NCBI RefSeq assembly: GCF_016427505.1
Contig: NZ_JAELXS010000001.1
Location: forward strand, 434,001 to 498,000
Length of the DNA: 64,000 bases
Origin: Sphingomonas mollis
GTDB taxonomy: Bacteria; Pseudomonadota; Alphaproteobacteria; Sphingomonadales; Sphingomonadaceae
Direction of reading: 5' to 3'
Position numbers and translations under genes: made by a program. A model generated the notes under the pieces. The model worked only from the letters and a program-made list of their open reading frames with translations. It was not told the origin of the DNA and searched no databases. This document shows, in pieces, positions 16,863-27,441 of the stretch (position 1 is its first letter; the number at the start of each line of letters is the position of its first letter).

Positions 16863-17549
16863 TCAACGCTCCGACAGGTAATAGCGGTCGGTCGGGTTCA
16901 GGTCGGCATCGAGCTCGTACACGATCGGCTGGCCTGTCGGGATCTCCAGTCCGGTGATCTCGTCGTCCGGGATATTCGACAGATGCTTCACCAGCGCGCG
17001 CAGTGAATTGCCGTGCGCGGAGATCAGCACGCGCTGCCCGTCCTTCAGCGCCGGCGCGATCCGCTCTTCCCAATAGGGCAGGACGCGCTCGATCGTGTCC
17101 TTCAGGCTTTCGGTCGTCGGGATGGCAATACCGGCATAGCGACGGTCATGCGTCATATCGAACTCGCCACCCGGCTCGCTGACCGGCGGCGGCACGTCGA
17201 AGCTGCGGCGCCAGATCTTCACCTGATCCTCGCCGTGCTTGGCCACCGTCTCCGCCTTGTCGAGACCGGTCAGGCCGCCATAATGCCGCTCGTTCAGGCG
17301 CCAGTCCTTCTCGGTCGGCAGCCACAACCGGCCCATCGCCTCCAGCGCCAGGTTCAGCGTTTTGATCGCGCGCAGCTGCAGACTGGTGAAGGTCTGGTCG
17401 AAATCGAGACCCTTCGCGGCCATCAACTCGCCCGCCGCCCGCGCCTCGGCCGCGCCCCGCTCGGTGACGTCCACGTCCCACCAGCCGGTGAAGCGATTCT
17501 CCAGGTTCCAGGTCGACTGGCCGTGGCGGATCAGGACGAGCTTGGGCAT
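16863..17549 (-). CDS. gpmA: 2,3-bisphosphoglycerate-dependent phosphoglycerate mutase
   Basis: Interconverts 3- and 2-phosphoglycerate in glycolysis and gluconeogenesis. The 228 residues fit the cofactor-dependent enzyme. The catalytic His9 is in [24 protein letters not shown] carries the Glu/Arg/Tyr substrate site, and the second catalytic His is in [15 protein letters not shown]. The C-terminus GQPIVYELD is typical. It starts 9 bases after the stop of the acetyltransferase gene in the same direction, and the SemiSWEET gene follows closely, so all three could share one transcript. Confidence 0.97.
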   Translation of the reverse strand: MPKLVLIRHGQSTWNLENRFTGWWDVDVTERGAAEARAAGELMAAKGLDFDQTFTSLQLRAIKTLNLALEAMGRLWLPTEKDWRLNERHYGGLTGLDKAETVAKHGEDQVKIWRRSFDVPPPVSEPGGEFDMTHDRRYAGIAIPTTESLKDTIERVLPYWEERIAPALKDGQRVLISAHGNSLRALVKHLSNIPDDEITGLEIPTGQPIVYELDADLNPTDRYYLSER

Positions 17550-17558
17550 GCGGGTTCC

Positions 17559-18023
17559 TTACAGGTCGAGCGACATAAATTGGTTATGCGGGCTGGGCTG
17601 ATAGTCGCCGAACGGCCCGGCGTCCACGAAGCCCGCACTATGGTATAGCGCGACGGCGGGCGCGTGCAGGTCGGCGGTGCCGGTTTCGAGATGCAGGACG
17701 CGACAACCCCGCGCCCGCGCCTCGCCGATCACATGCGTCAGCAGCGCGCGGCCGACACCCGTCCGCCGCGCCGCCGGGGCCGCGCGCATCGACTTCACTT
17801 CGGCCTGTTCGCCGTCCAGCCGCTTCAACGCGGCGAAGCCCGCCAGCGTCTCGCCCTGCCACGCGGTCCAGAACGTCACGCTGGGCGCCGACAGCCCCGT
17901 CGCATCCAGCGCGAAGGCAAATTTGCGCATGTGGCCGCGCAATTCGGTCAGGTGCAGGGCCAGCAGCGGCGCGACATGTGCCGCCGCCGGATCATCCTGC
18001 CGGATCACCAGTGCCGGCGTCAC
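17559..18023 (-). CDS. GNAT-family N-acetyltransferase
   Basis: A 154-residue acetyl-CoA-dependent acetyltransferase of unknown substrate. The N-terminal half includes TELRGHMRKFAFALDATGL. The acetyl-CoA loop is APAARRTGVGRALLTHV (the Arg/Gln-x-x-Gly-x-Gly/Ala motif), and motif B is LHLETGTADLHAPAVALYHSAGF. The start overlaps the end of the M14 carboxypeptidase gene by four bases (ATGA), so it is co-translated with it. The neighbour suggests a role with peptides or amino acids, but nothing in the sequence decides that. Confidence 0.85.
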   Translation of the reverse strand: MTPALVIRQDDPAAAHVAPLLALHLTELRGHMRKFAFALDATGLSAPSVTFWTAWQGETLAGFAALKRLDGEQAEVKSMRAAPAARRTGVGRALLTHVIGEARARGCRVLHLETGTADLHAPAVALYHSAGFVDAGPFGDYQPSPHNQFMSLDL

Positions 18024-19168
18024 AGCTCGTCGATCATCCCGGCCAGCGTCTCCAACATGGCATGCGCCAGCCTCTTAGACCGTTCGCCGCTCCAGCCGAA
18101 TTCCGGGTCGGCGTTAGGATCGTGATCCTTGAACGGCATCTCCAGCGTCATCGACACCGCGCCGAATCGCTCTGCCAGCTGGTTGGTCGACATCGACAGA
18201 TTGGCATTGCCCGGCGCCGATTTGGTATAGCCCTTATCGGTCTGGAAGTCGGGCGTGTGGGCAGCAAGACGACGGCCATAGTCGTAGAACTTCTCGCCAT
18301 GCGCATCCGTCCATGACGGAATACCCTCGTATCCGGCAAGGAAGTTGGCCGGGATCGCCTCGTCGCCATGCACGTCCATCGCCACATCGACGCCGGTCGC
18401 ATCCATCGCATCGCGCACGCACAGCACTTCCGGGCTGCGCTCGGGCGAGGGGGCGTGCCATTCGCGATTCAGGTTCACGCCCGCTGCATTGGTGCGCAGA
18501 TGTCCGCGCCGCGTGCCGTCCGGATTCATGTTCGGCACGACATGGAAGGTTGCCTTGGCCAGCAACGCCGCGGTGACGGGATCGGCGGCATCGGTCAGCC
18601 GCTCCAGCGCGCCTTCCATCCACCATTCGGTCATCGATTCGCCGGGGTGCTGACGACCATAGAGCCAGACCTGTTTCGGACCGGTGCCGATCGACAGGTA
18701 ATCGATCGCCTGCCCGTCGAGGCTCTGGCCCAGCTCACGGTGACGCACGCCCGGCATCGCCGCGATGCGCGCCACCAGCGCCTCGTGCTGTTCCATCGTG
18801 TAGGGCGCGAAATAGGCGAACCAGCCCAGTGAGGCGTCCGCCGTCCACGTCCATTCCAGCACGCCGTCGGCATAACCGGTGTCGATCATCCGCCACGCCA
18901 GCCGATCGGTCGATCCGCGTACCTTGTACCCCGGCCAGCCGAACGGATAGGCCGACTTGCCCGCATTCAGGATGCGGAACGTGATCGCCTGTCCGGCCCG
19001 CGCCCCGGCGACCCGGAAATAGAACCACTGGAAGAAATCCGACTGGTGATCGGCGACGATCTCCAGATCGATGCGGCAGCCATCGGCCGCGTCGTCGATC
19101 GAGACGACGCGGATATTGCCGCCATCGAAGGCGGCGTTGATGGCGAGGGGAGAGGAGGTGAGGGTCAT
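18020..19168 (-). CDS. M14-family zinc carboxypeptidase, cytosolic type
   Basis: A 382-residue zinc peptidase of the cytosolic (AGBL-like) M14 branch. Residues about 1-115 form the N-terminal beta-sandwich with the signature SDFFQWFYFRVAGA. The catalytic domain follows: first Zn ligands His and Glu in GRQHPGESMTEWW, substrate Arg/Asn in NMNPDGTRRGHLRTN and NLNREW, third Zn ligand in DVHGDE, and the catalytic Glu in MTLEMPFKDHD. No signal peptide is present. It overlaps the upstream DUF4136 gene and the downstream acetyltransferase gene by four bases each, making a tight three-gene operon. Specificity of this bacterial branch is not established. Confidence 0.92.
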   Translation of the reverse strand: MTLTSSPLAINAAFDGGNIRVVSIDDAADGCRIDLEIVADHQSDFFQWFYFRVAGARAGQAITFRILNAGKSAYPFGWPGYKVRGSTDRLAWRMIDTGYADGVLEWTWTADASLGWFAYFAPYTMEQHEALVARIAAMPGVRHRELGQSLDGQAIDYLSIGTGPKQVWLYGRQHPGESMTEWWMEGALERLTDAADPVTAALLAKATFHVVPNMNPDGTRRGHLRTNAAGVNLNREWHAPSPERSPEVLCVRDAMDATGVDVAMDVHGDEAIPANFLAGYEGIPSWTDAHGEKFYDYGRRLAAHTPDFQTDKGYTKSAPGNANLSMSTNQLAERFGAVSMTLEMPFKDHDPNADPEFGWSGERSKRLAHAMLETLAGMIDEL

Positions 19169-19776
19169 TTCACCTCGATAGTGCGGCCCGACTCACCCGG
19201 AAACCCCGTGAATAGCGCGGCGGCGAGCTTTGCCGCCTGCACGTCAGCATCGCCCTCCACCTTGCGCGGGTCGCCCACCGCCTGCGCGCGGCCTTCCCAC
19301 ACGGGCGACTGGTCGGCGCGGCGCTTGATCGTCACGACCAGCTCGGTCACCACCAGTTCGCGCGGGCCGCCACCGCCGATCGGAAAGCCGATCCCGCCGC
19401 CCAGACCGACGCCGCCGCCGCGACGCCCGCCACCGAACGATCCGCCGCCCAGGCCGATCTGCACCGGCGACGATCTTGGCGGTCCCAGCCGGTTCGCGCG
19501 ATTGAAGCCGACGGTCGCCACCAGTTGCGGCTGCGTACCCACCGCCGGCATCGCATAGCCGTTGCGCAACAGCTGCGTTTCCACCGCGGCGGCATAGGTC
19601 TTGAACTCGATGCTCGCCGTACCCGTCGCCAATGGCTCGACGCGGATCGTGCCGCGATCGACCGGCTCGCCCAGATGATAGCGAATCACTTCGGTCGGTG
19701 GCAGTGCGCCGCCGGTCGCGCAGGCCGACAGGGCCAGACCGAGGGGGAGCAGGGCGGTGAGCGGGCGGATGGACAT
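19165..19776 (-). CDS. DUF4136 lipoprotein
   Basis: A 203-residue predicted lipoprotein. The signal peptide ends in the lipobox LSAC, so the Cys at about residue 20 would be acylated. The body has the DUF4136 pattern: a short beta-rich start (IRYHLGEPVDRGTIRV), the segment SIEFKTYAAAVETQLLRNGY, and a Gly-rich stretch of about 30 residues (SFGGGRRGGGVGLGGGIGF) before the final strands ending GFPGESGRTIEVK. Function of the family is unknown. The start at 19776 was chosen because it begins the signal peptide. The stop overlaps the carboxypeptidase start by four bases. Confidence 0.85.
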   Translation of the reverse strand: MSIRPLTALLPLGLALSACATGGALPPTEVIRYHLGEPVDRGTIRVEPLATGTASIEFKTYAAAVETQLLRNGYAMPAVGTQPQLVATVGFNRANRLGPPRSSPVQIGLGGGSFGGGRRGGGVGLGGGIGFPIGGGGPRELVVTELVVTIKRRADQSPVWEGRAQAVGDPRKVEGDADVQAAKLAAALFTGFPGESGRTIEVK

Positions 19777-19918
19777 GGAAACCCCTTGAAAGGACGGTGG
19801 TCGAGCGAATGTTGCGAAGGCGTAACGCGCCAGAGCGGCGCTCCGTTGCTTGACTTGCACGTGATCGACCACTAGGCGCCAGCGCTTTCCGACACCATTC
19901 GAACAGAAGCGCGCAACC

Positions 19919-20044
19919 ATGAAGATCCGCAATTCGCTGAAGTCGCTCAAGGACCGCCATCGCGATAATCGCGTGATCCGTCGTCGCGGCCGTACCTATG
20001 TCATCAACAAGACGAACCGTCGTTTCAAGGCGCGCCAAGGCTGA
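19919..20044 (+). CDS. rpmJ: 50S ribosomal protein L36
   Basis: A 41-residue, highly basic ribosomal protein ([20 protein letters not shown] at the start, [17 protein letters not shown] at the end). It stabilises 23S rRNA folding in the large subunit. It is the form that lacks the Cys4/Cys3His zinc ligands, as is normal in Alphaproteobacteria. The gene stands alone, as it does in this class, 142 bases from the divergent DUF4136 gene and 11 bases before a HAD gene. It is too short for usual open-frame cut-offs but the match to L36 is essentially complete. Confidence 0.97.
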   Translation: MKIRNSLKSLKDRHRDNRVIRRRGRTYVINKTNRRFKARQG

Positions 20045-20055
20045 TCCAGCCCGCG

Positions 20056-20667
20056 ATGCCGGTGTCGTCGGTCATCTTCGACATCGGCCGCGTCCTGTAC
20101 GATTGGGACCCACGGTTCCTGTACGAGCGTCTGATCCCACGGGGTGAGGCGCTCGAATCGTTCCTGCGCCATGTCGTCACGCACGACTGGCATTTCCAGC
20201 ACGATGCTGGCCGCGACTTCGCCGATACGTCGGCGGAGCTTGCGGCATTGCATCCGCAGCATGCCGATCTGATCGCGGCATGGGGGCCGCGCTTTGGCGA
20301 CAGCATTCCCGGGCCCATTTCCGGGATGCACGATCTGGTCGCACGGCTGGATCATGCCGGTGTGCCGCTGTTCGCGATCACCAATTTCAGCCACGAGTTC
20401 TTTCCGCCCTTTCGCGCGAAGGAAGCGGCGTTGTTCGGCCGGTTTCGCGATATCGTCGTGTCGGGCGAGGAGAAGCTCGTGAAGCCGGATGCGGCGATCT
20501 ATCGACTGGCGCTCGACCGTTTCCGCATCGACGCGGGTGATGCGATCTTTATCGACGACAACGCAGATAATGTCGCCGGCGCACAGTCTGTCGGCATGAC
20601 GGCGTTCCTGTTTACCGGTGTCGACGATCTGTTGCCGCGCCTGCGCGCGCTGGGGCTACCCGCTTAA
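20056..20667 (+). CDS. HAD-superfamily hydrolase (subfamily IA)
   Basis: A 203-residue phosphatase-like protein. Motif I is FDIGRVLYDWD, in which the usual second Asp is Gly, as in the YihX/epoxide-hydrolase-type IA branch. Motif II is AITNFS, motif III is the Lys in LVKPDAAIY, and motif IV is FIDDNADNVAGAQSVGM with the Asp pair. The cap helices occupy about residues 15-95. The likely substrate is a small phosphorylated metabolite, but that cannot be read from the sequence. It starts 11 bases after rpmJ and ends tail-to-tail with an L,D-transpeptidase gene; the two share the bases 20664-20667 (TTAA). Confidence 0.88.
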   Translation: MPVSSVIFDIGRVLYDWDPRFLYERLIPRGEALESFLRHVVTHDWHFQHDAGRDFADTSAELAALHPQHADLIAAWGPRFGDSIPGPISGMHDLVARLDHAGVPLFAITNFSHEFFPPFRAKEAALFGRFRDIVVSGEEKLVKPDAAIYRLALDRFRIDAGDAIFIDDNADNVAGAQSVGMTAFLFTGVDDLLPRLRALGLPA

Positions 20668-21248
20668 TAGCCCATAACGGCGGCCAGCCGGTCGTTGTTG
20701 GCCTGCATGGTATCCGTCATGAGCAGGGTCGGGTCGAGCGTTCTGCCCTCGACATATTGGTCGGTCACGACGACCGTGCTGCCCAGATCGGTGACGGCGA
20801 ACAGCTTCTTGGCGAAACTGGCCGGCAAACGGATGCAGCCATGCGAATCGGGAAAGCCGGGATTGCGGCCGGCGTGCAGGGCGATCCCGTCCCATGTCAG
20901 GCGCTGCATGAACGGCATCGGCGCATCGTTATACAAGTTCGATTTATGGACCTCGTTCTTTTGCAGGATGGGATAGATGCCGGTGGGCGTGTCGTTGCCA
21001 TCCCGGCCGGTCGATACGCTCGATGCGGCGACCAGTACTTGCCCGCGATAGACGAACGCGCGTTGCTGCGGAATGCTTACGACCACGGTCACCGGATCGG
21101 TTGTGCCGGGATCGACCCAGACATAGCGATTCGGCTCCAGTGTCGCGGCGGCCTCTTCCACCATGGCGCCCGTATCCGCCGCCATGGCGGGGGTCGCGCC
21201 CATCATCATCGTCACGCAGGCAGCGACAGCGAGCAAACCGGATTTCAT
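20664..21248 (-). CDS. Exported L,D-transpeptidase (YkuD family)
   Basis: Forms 3-3 crosslinks in peptidoglycan or attaches proteins to it. The 194-residue product has a signal peptide (residues about 1-24, ending ATPAMA) and a YkuD domain from about residue 45. The catalytic motif is ALHAGRNPGFPDSHGCIRLP, with the HxxxxxxxxxxSHGC(I)R layout and the nucleophile Cys. The start at 21248 begins the signal peptide. A TTGACA element lies on this strand at 21289-21284, about 36 bases upstream. The 3' end overlaps the convergent HAD gene by four bases. A second transpeptidase of another family is divergent from it at 21455. Confidence 0.92.
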   Translation of the reverse strand: MKSGLLAVAACVTMMMGATPAMAADTGAMVEEAAATLEPNRYVWVDPGTTDPVTVVVSIPQQRAFVYRGQVLVAASSVSTGRDGNDTPTGIYPILQKNEVHKSNLYNDAPMPFMQRLTWDGIALHAGRNPGFPDSHGCIRLPASFAKKLFAVTDLGSTVVVTDQYVEGRTLDPTLLMTDTMQANNDRLAAVMGY

Positions 21249-21388
21249 ACGCGTACGCCCTTCAGATTTATCGAATTTCAGGATGTCAACGTCTGATTCG
21301 ACGAAATGTGCCATCGCCACGCCGTGCGACAAGATGGGGCAAGTTTGCGGCGAATGGCCCTTCGGCGGGGAACAAGTGGCGAGGAAGG

Positions 21389-21416
21389 TTAAGAAAATTC
21401 AGGTGTTTTGTGCTAT
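21389..21416 (+). promoter_or_regulatory. Candidate promoter for the second L,D-transpeptidase
   Basis: TTAAGA at 21389-21394 and TGCTAT at 21411-21416 are 16 bases apart in a locally A/T-rich stretch, 38 bases before the start at 21455. Confidence 0.3.
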
Positions 21417-21454
21417 CGAGCATCGGAAGGGGCTGCTTGGTAATCGGGAATTCG

Positions 21455-22129
21455 ATGCACGATCACGATGTGGCGCGCGCACGACGCGCATTTTTGAAGA
21501 CCGGCCTGACGTTGGCCGGAACGATCGCACTGCCGGGCGCCGTCGCCTGCGCGACCCGCGATATGACACAGATCGAACCAACCGCCCGGATCGCGCCGGC
21601 GCCGCTGGTATCGGCTCGCGTGGTCCGTCCGGAACTGCTGCGCAATGCCCTGGCCGCCCTGAACCGTCACGGCGCCCGGATCGCCCAGCGCGACCAGATC
21701 GCGATCGCCGACTTCACCGCGGGCTCTGACCAGGCACGTTTCCACCTCGTCGATCTCATCAGCGGTCGCAGCCAGTCGTTGCTGGTCGCGCATGGCAGCG
21801 GCTCCGACCCTGCGCATACCGGCTATGTCGAGCGCTTCTCCAACGACTTCGGCTCCAACGCCTCGTCAGAGGGTGCGTTCGTCACCGCTGATTATTATGT
21901 CGGCAAGCATGGCCGGTCGCAGCGGTTGATGGGGCTGGACCCCACGAACTGCAACGCACTGGGCCGGGCGATCGTCGTCCATTCGGCGTGGTACGCGAAC
22001 CCCGACATGATTCGTACGCACGGCGTGCTCGGCCGCAGTCAGGGCTGCTTCGCGGTCGGCGAGGACGATCTCGACCGGGTCTTCGCCAATCTCGGCCCCG
22101 GCCGGATGATCTATTCCGCCAAGGTCTGA
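21455..22129 (+). CDS. Murein L,D-transpeptidase catalytic-domain protein (YkuD_2 family), Tat-type signal
   Basis: A 224-residue protein of the second L,D-transpeptidase family (PF13645 type), of poorly defined role in the cell wall. The N-terminus is a likely twin-arginine signal: ARRAFLKTG followed by a hydrophobic stretch ending PGAVACA, the last residues also resembling a lipobox. The catalytic part has SGRSQSLLVAHGSGSDP, SSEGAFVTADYYVGKHGRS, the His in VVHSAWYA and the Cys in LGRSQGCFAVGEDD. The ATG at 21455 was chosen because the signal follows directly. It is divergent from the YkuD-family gene and shares a 206-base promoter region with it. Confidence 0.85.
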   Translation: MHDHDVARARRAFLKTGLTLAGTIALPGAVACATRDMTQIEPTARIAPAPLVSARVVRPELLRNALAALNRHGARIAQRDQIAIADFTAGSDQARFHLVDLISGRSQSLLVAHGSGSDPAHTGYVERFSNDFGSNASSEGAFVTADYYVGKHGRSQRLMGLDPTNCNALGRAIVVHSAWYANPDMIRTHGVLGRSQGCFAVGEDDLDRVFANLGPGRMIYSAKV

Positions 22130-22186
22130 ACGGGTCGACGCTGGCCCGACATCGCCGCCGCGGCTACCCGCAGCGGCGGCAGCAAA

Positions 22187-23527
22187 TCAGCGAGTGGCGA
22201 CCTGCCCGGCGGCGCTGACCCGCCAGATGCGGTTGCCGACATCGTCCGCCACCAGCAGCCCACCGGTCCGATCGGTAATGACGCCGACCGGGCGACCCAG
22301 CGCATCGCCATCCTTCGACAGAAAGCCGGTCAGCACGTCCACCGGCTTGACCCCCGGCTTGGGGTAGCCGTTGGGGCCGAACGGCACCCAGACGACCTTG
22401 TAGCCCGACACCGGCTTGCGGTTCCATGAACCGTGCTCGCCGATGAACGCGCCCTGCGCCCAGCGATCGCCCAGTTTCGCATCGGGCGCGAACGTCAGCC
22501 CCAGTGCTGCGACATGCGGGCCCAACGCGTAATCCGGGCGCTTCGAATATTCCTGCAACGCGATGTTCTGCGGCTCGACCCGTTTGTCGGGATAGCCGCC
22601 CCAATAGAACCACGGCCAGCCGAAGTGATCGCCGAATTCCACCTGCGTCAGGTAATCCGGTGCCAGATCCGATCCCAGCAGATCGCGCTCGTTCACTACC
22701 GTCCAAAGATTGCCGGTCGCGGGGTTCAGCGCCATGCCATTGGGATTGCGTAGGCCAGCGGCATAGATGCGCCAGTTTTTGTCGGGCCACACCTGCAGGA
22801 TGTTGGCGCGGTATTTCTCGGCGTCCATGCCCTTTTCGGCGATGTTGGTGGCCGATCCGACGCTGACGAACAGCGTCTTGCCGTCCGGCGCCGGGATCAC
22901 GTTGCGCGCCCAGTGATTGCCGCCGCCGTTCAGCTTCACGACCAGTTCCGGCTTCGCGGCGATGCTCGTCTGCCCCGCCGTATAGGGCACCCGCACCAGC
23001 GCGTCGGTGTTGGCGACGTAGAGCTGCCCATCCATCAGCGCCATGCCGAACGGCGAGTTCAGCCCGGTCATGAACACCGTCCGCTGCTCGGCGACGCCGT
23101 CACCATTCGCGTCGCGAAGCAAGGTCAGGCGGTTCGCCGATGGCACGCCGGCGCCGGCCTTGCCCATCAAATGCTTCATCACCCATGCCTGGATACCGCC
23201 GCCATCGCGCGGCGGTGAGTTCGTTTCCGCCACCAGCACGTCGCCATTGGGCAGGCGATACATCCAGCGGGGATGATCCAACCCCTCCGCAAAGGCCGCG
23301 ACCTGAAGACCCGGCGCCGCCACGGGTTTCGCGCCCGCCGGCCAGCCGACCGCATCGGCGACCTCGACGGTGGGAATCGTCTGGATACGCGGGGCGGTAA
23401 TGTCGGGCCGTTGCCCCTCCACCGCCGCGATCGGCACCTGCGCCTGATCGGGCCACGCCATATAGGCAAAGATACCGCCACCCACGACGATGACGAGCGC
23501 AAGGACGCGCAGGATGTGCTTCAGCAT
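22187..23527 (-). CDS. PQQ-type sugar (sorbosone) dehydrogenase, membrane-anchored
   Basis: A 446-residue six-bladed propeller of the soluble-glucose/sorbosone-dehydrogenase family that oxidises sugars in the periplasm using PQQ. The N-terminus has one membrane helix (HILRVLALVIVVGGGIFAYMAW) without a clear cleavage site. The active-site His is in LDHPRWMYRLPNGD, and NHWARNVIPAPDG, GLRNPNGMALNPATG, NERDLLG and GEHGSWNRKPVSGYKV are the conserved cofactor- and Ca-binding stretches. No PQQ synthesis genes are in the window, so either they lie elsewhere or the protein relies on imported PQQ. It ends near a repeat hairpin and is followed upstream on the same strand by katG. Confidence 0.88.
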   Translation of the reverse strand: MLKHILRVLALVIVVGGGIFAYMAWPDQAQVPIAAVEGQRPDITAPRIQTIPTVEVADAVGWPAGAKPVAAPGLQVAAFAEGLDHPRWMYRLPNGDVLVAETNSPPRDGGGIQAWVMKHLMGKAGAGVPSANRLTLLRDANGDGVAEQRTVFMTGLNSPFGMALMDGQLYVANTDALVRVPYTAGQTSIAAKPELVVKLNGGGNHWARNVIPAPDGKTLFVSVGSATNIAEKGMDAEKYRANILQVWPDKNWRIYAAGLRNPNGMALNPATGNLWTVVNERDLLGSDLAPDYLTQVEFGDHFGWPWFYWGGYPDKRVEPQNIALQEYSKRPDYALGPHVAALGLTFAPDAKLGDRWAQGAFIGEHGSWNRKPVSGYKVVWVPFGPNGYPKPGVKPVDVLTGFLSKDGDALGRPVGVITDRTGGLLVADDVGNRIWRVSAAGQVATR

Positions 23528-23558
23528 GACCGATATCTAGGCGGCGACGTCGAGCGCG

Positions 23559-23599
23559 GCAATGCCGGCGACCGGATGAAAGAAGGGCGCCGGCATTGC
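23559..23599 (-). terminator. Strong hairpin after katG
   Basis: GCAATGCCGGCG (23559-23570) and CGCCGGCATTGC (23588-23599) pair perfectly over 12 bases around a 17-base loop. The hairpin lies 37 bases past the katG stop. No T-tract follows, so rho-independent termination is uncertain. Confidence 0.45.
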
Positions 23600-23635
23600 T
23601 GCCGACGCCCTCAATTCATTCAACGGCGAAACCGC

Positions 23636-25996
<2,361 letters not shown>

Positions 25997-26019
25997 TCAG
26001 TACCGAGAGAGGCCGATCG

Positions 26020-26922
26020 TCAATCCTCCTCGATCACCAGCGCCACCGGGGGATGCAGCCGCAGGCGATGGACCCGCCGTTCGTCCGCCTCCGTGATCTC
26101 CAGCTTCCAGCCGGAAATATGATCGACGCACTCGCCCACCGGCGGCACCCGGCCCGCCAGCACCGCGGCAAGGCCGCCCAGCGTATCGACGTCCTCTTCC
26201 GTCTCCCCCAGCCGGTCGTCCACGACGCTCGCCACATCCTTCAGCGGCGCGCGCGCGTCAGCATCCCATGACCCGCCGTCTAGCGGGATCAGCAGCGCGG
26301 TCGGCGCGTCGTCATGCTCGTCCTCGATATCGCCGGTGATCTCCTCGATCAGGTCCTCGATCGTCACGAGTCCTTCGGTGCCCGAATATTCGTCGAGCAC
26401 GACCGCCAGATGCACGCGTTTCGATCGCATGTCAGCCAGTACGTCGAGCGCCCCGCGCGACATCGGCACGTACAGTGGCTCGCGGATCAGACCGGCCAGG
26501 CTATCCGGATGCGGCGCCCCCGTCGCCAGGATCGTGAACACGTCCTTGATATGGACCATGCCGATGATCGTATCGAGCTTCTCGCGATAGACCGGCAGGC
26601 GGCTGTGCCCCGCCTCGGCGAAAATCTGGACGAGGTGATCGAAGCTGGTCTGCTCCTCCACCGCGACGATATCCGCGCGCGGCACGCCGACATCGCCGGC
26701 ATCGCGCTCGCCGAAATGGAGCAGGTTGCGCACCATCTGCCGCTCCAGCGGGGTCAGGTCGCCCTTGGCATCGGGGGCGGGATCGCCCTCGTGCCGGTCG
26801 ATCGCCTCTTCCAGCTGGTCGCGGAGCGATTCCTCGGCATCGTTACCGAATATCAGGGACTTCAGTCCCCGCCAGATGCTGTCGTGGTCGCCGTTGCCGG
26901 CGCTACTTCGGTCCTCGGACAA
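26020..26922 (-). CDS. CorC/HlyC-family CBS-domain protein
   Basis: A 300-residue cytosolic protein with two CBS domains (about residues 70-195) and a C-terminal CorC_HlyC/transporter-associated domain (about 210-295), without the DUF21 membrane part. Motifs seen: VPRADIVAVEEQTSFDHLV, GHSRLPVYREKLDTIIGMVHIKDVF, HLAVVLDEYSGTEGLVTIEDLIEEITGDIEDEHD. Relatives affect Mg/Co efflux or membrane integrity. It begins with TTG at 26922, directly after the ybeY stop TAA, with GAGAGG 6-7 bases before; no ATG or GTG fits. The two genes abut and are clearly one operon. Confidence 0.88.
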   Translation of the reverse strand: MSEDRSSAGNGDHDSIWRGLKSLIFGNDAEESLRDQLEEAIDRHEGDPAPDAKGDLTPLERQMVRNLLHFGERDAGDVGVPRADIVAVEEQTSFDHLVQIFAEAGHSRLPVYREKLDTIIGMVHIKDVFTILATGAPHPDSLAGLIREPLYVPMSRGALDVLADMRSKRVHLAVVLDEYSGTEGLVTIEDLIEEITGDIEDEHDDAPTALLIPLDGGSWDADARAPLKDVASVVDDRLGETEEDVDTLGGLAAVLAGRVPPVGECVDHISGWKLEITEADERRVHRLRLHPPVALVIEED

Positions 26923-27432
26923 TTATGCCTCTCGTATCAGGTAAGGGTCCGCGATGCCGAGGGTGCCGAGCGCCTCCCGCTCGATCTCCTCCATCGCTTC
27001 CGCCTCGTCGTCGTTCATATGATCATAGCCTAGCAGGTGCAGGACGCCATGCACCATCAAATGGGTCGCATGCGTCTCGACGGCGATGCCGCGTTCCGCC
27101 GCTTCGGCCACGCAGACGCCGTGCGCCAGCACGATATCGCCCAGTAACACCTCGCCATCGTCGGAATTCTGGCTGATCGTGTCGATCAGGTCGGGCTGTA
27201 CCATCGGGAAGGACAGGACGTTGGTCGGCTTGTCCTTGCCGCGATACTGCCGGTTCAGGCCATGGACTTCCTCGTTGGAGGTGAGGCGCACAGAAATCTC
27301 GATCGCCGCCGGCGTGGTCAGCAACGGTCCCTGCGGCGTGCGCTCGATCGCCGCACGCGCGGCGCGTTCGGCCAGCGCCTGCCAGTCGCCTTCGGGCCAC
27401 GGCGTTTCGATGGAGAGTTCGATCTGGATCAT
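26923..27432 (-). CDS. ybeY: Endoribonuclease YbeY (16S rRNA maturation)
   Basis: Zn-dependent RNase required for 16S rRNA 3'-end maturation and 70S quality control. The 169 residues carry the signature HGVLHLLGYDH with Zn ligands H128, H132 and H138, and the RNA-binding Arg region RQYRGKDKPTNVLSFP. Its ribosome-binding site (AGGA in TTAGGACACGGGC) overlaps the vapC stop codon TAG at 27444-27442, so translation may be coupled to the toxin gene. In related genomes ybeY normally follows phoH directly; here vapBC intervenes. The CBS-protein gene follows with no gap. Confidence 0.96.
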   Translation of the reverse strand: MIQIELSIETPWPEGDWQALAERAARAAIERTPQGPLLTTPAAIEISVRLTSNEEVHGLNRQYRGKDKPTNVLSFPMVQPDLIDTISQNSDDGEVLLGDIVLAHGVCVAEAAERGIAVETHATHLMVHGVLHLLGYDHMNDDEAEAMEEIEREALGTLGIADPYLIREA

Positions 27433-27441
27433 GCCCGTGTC

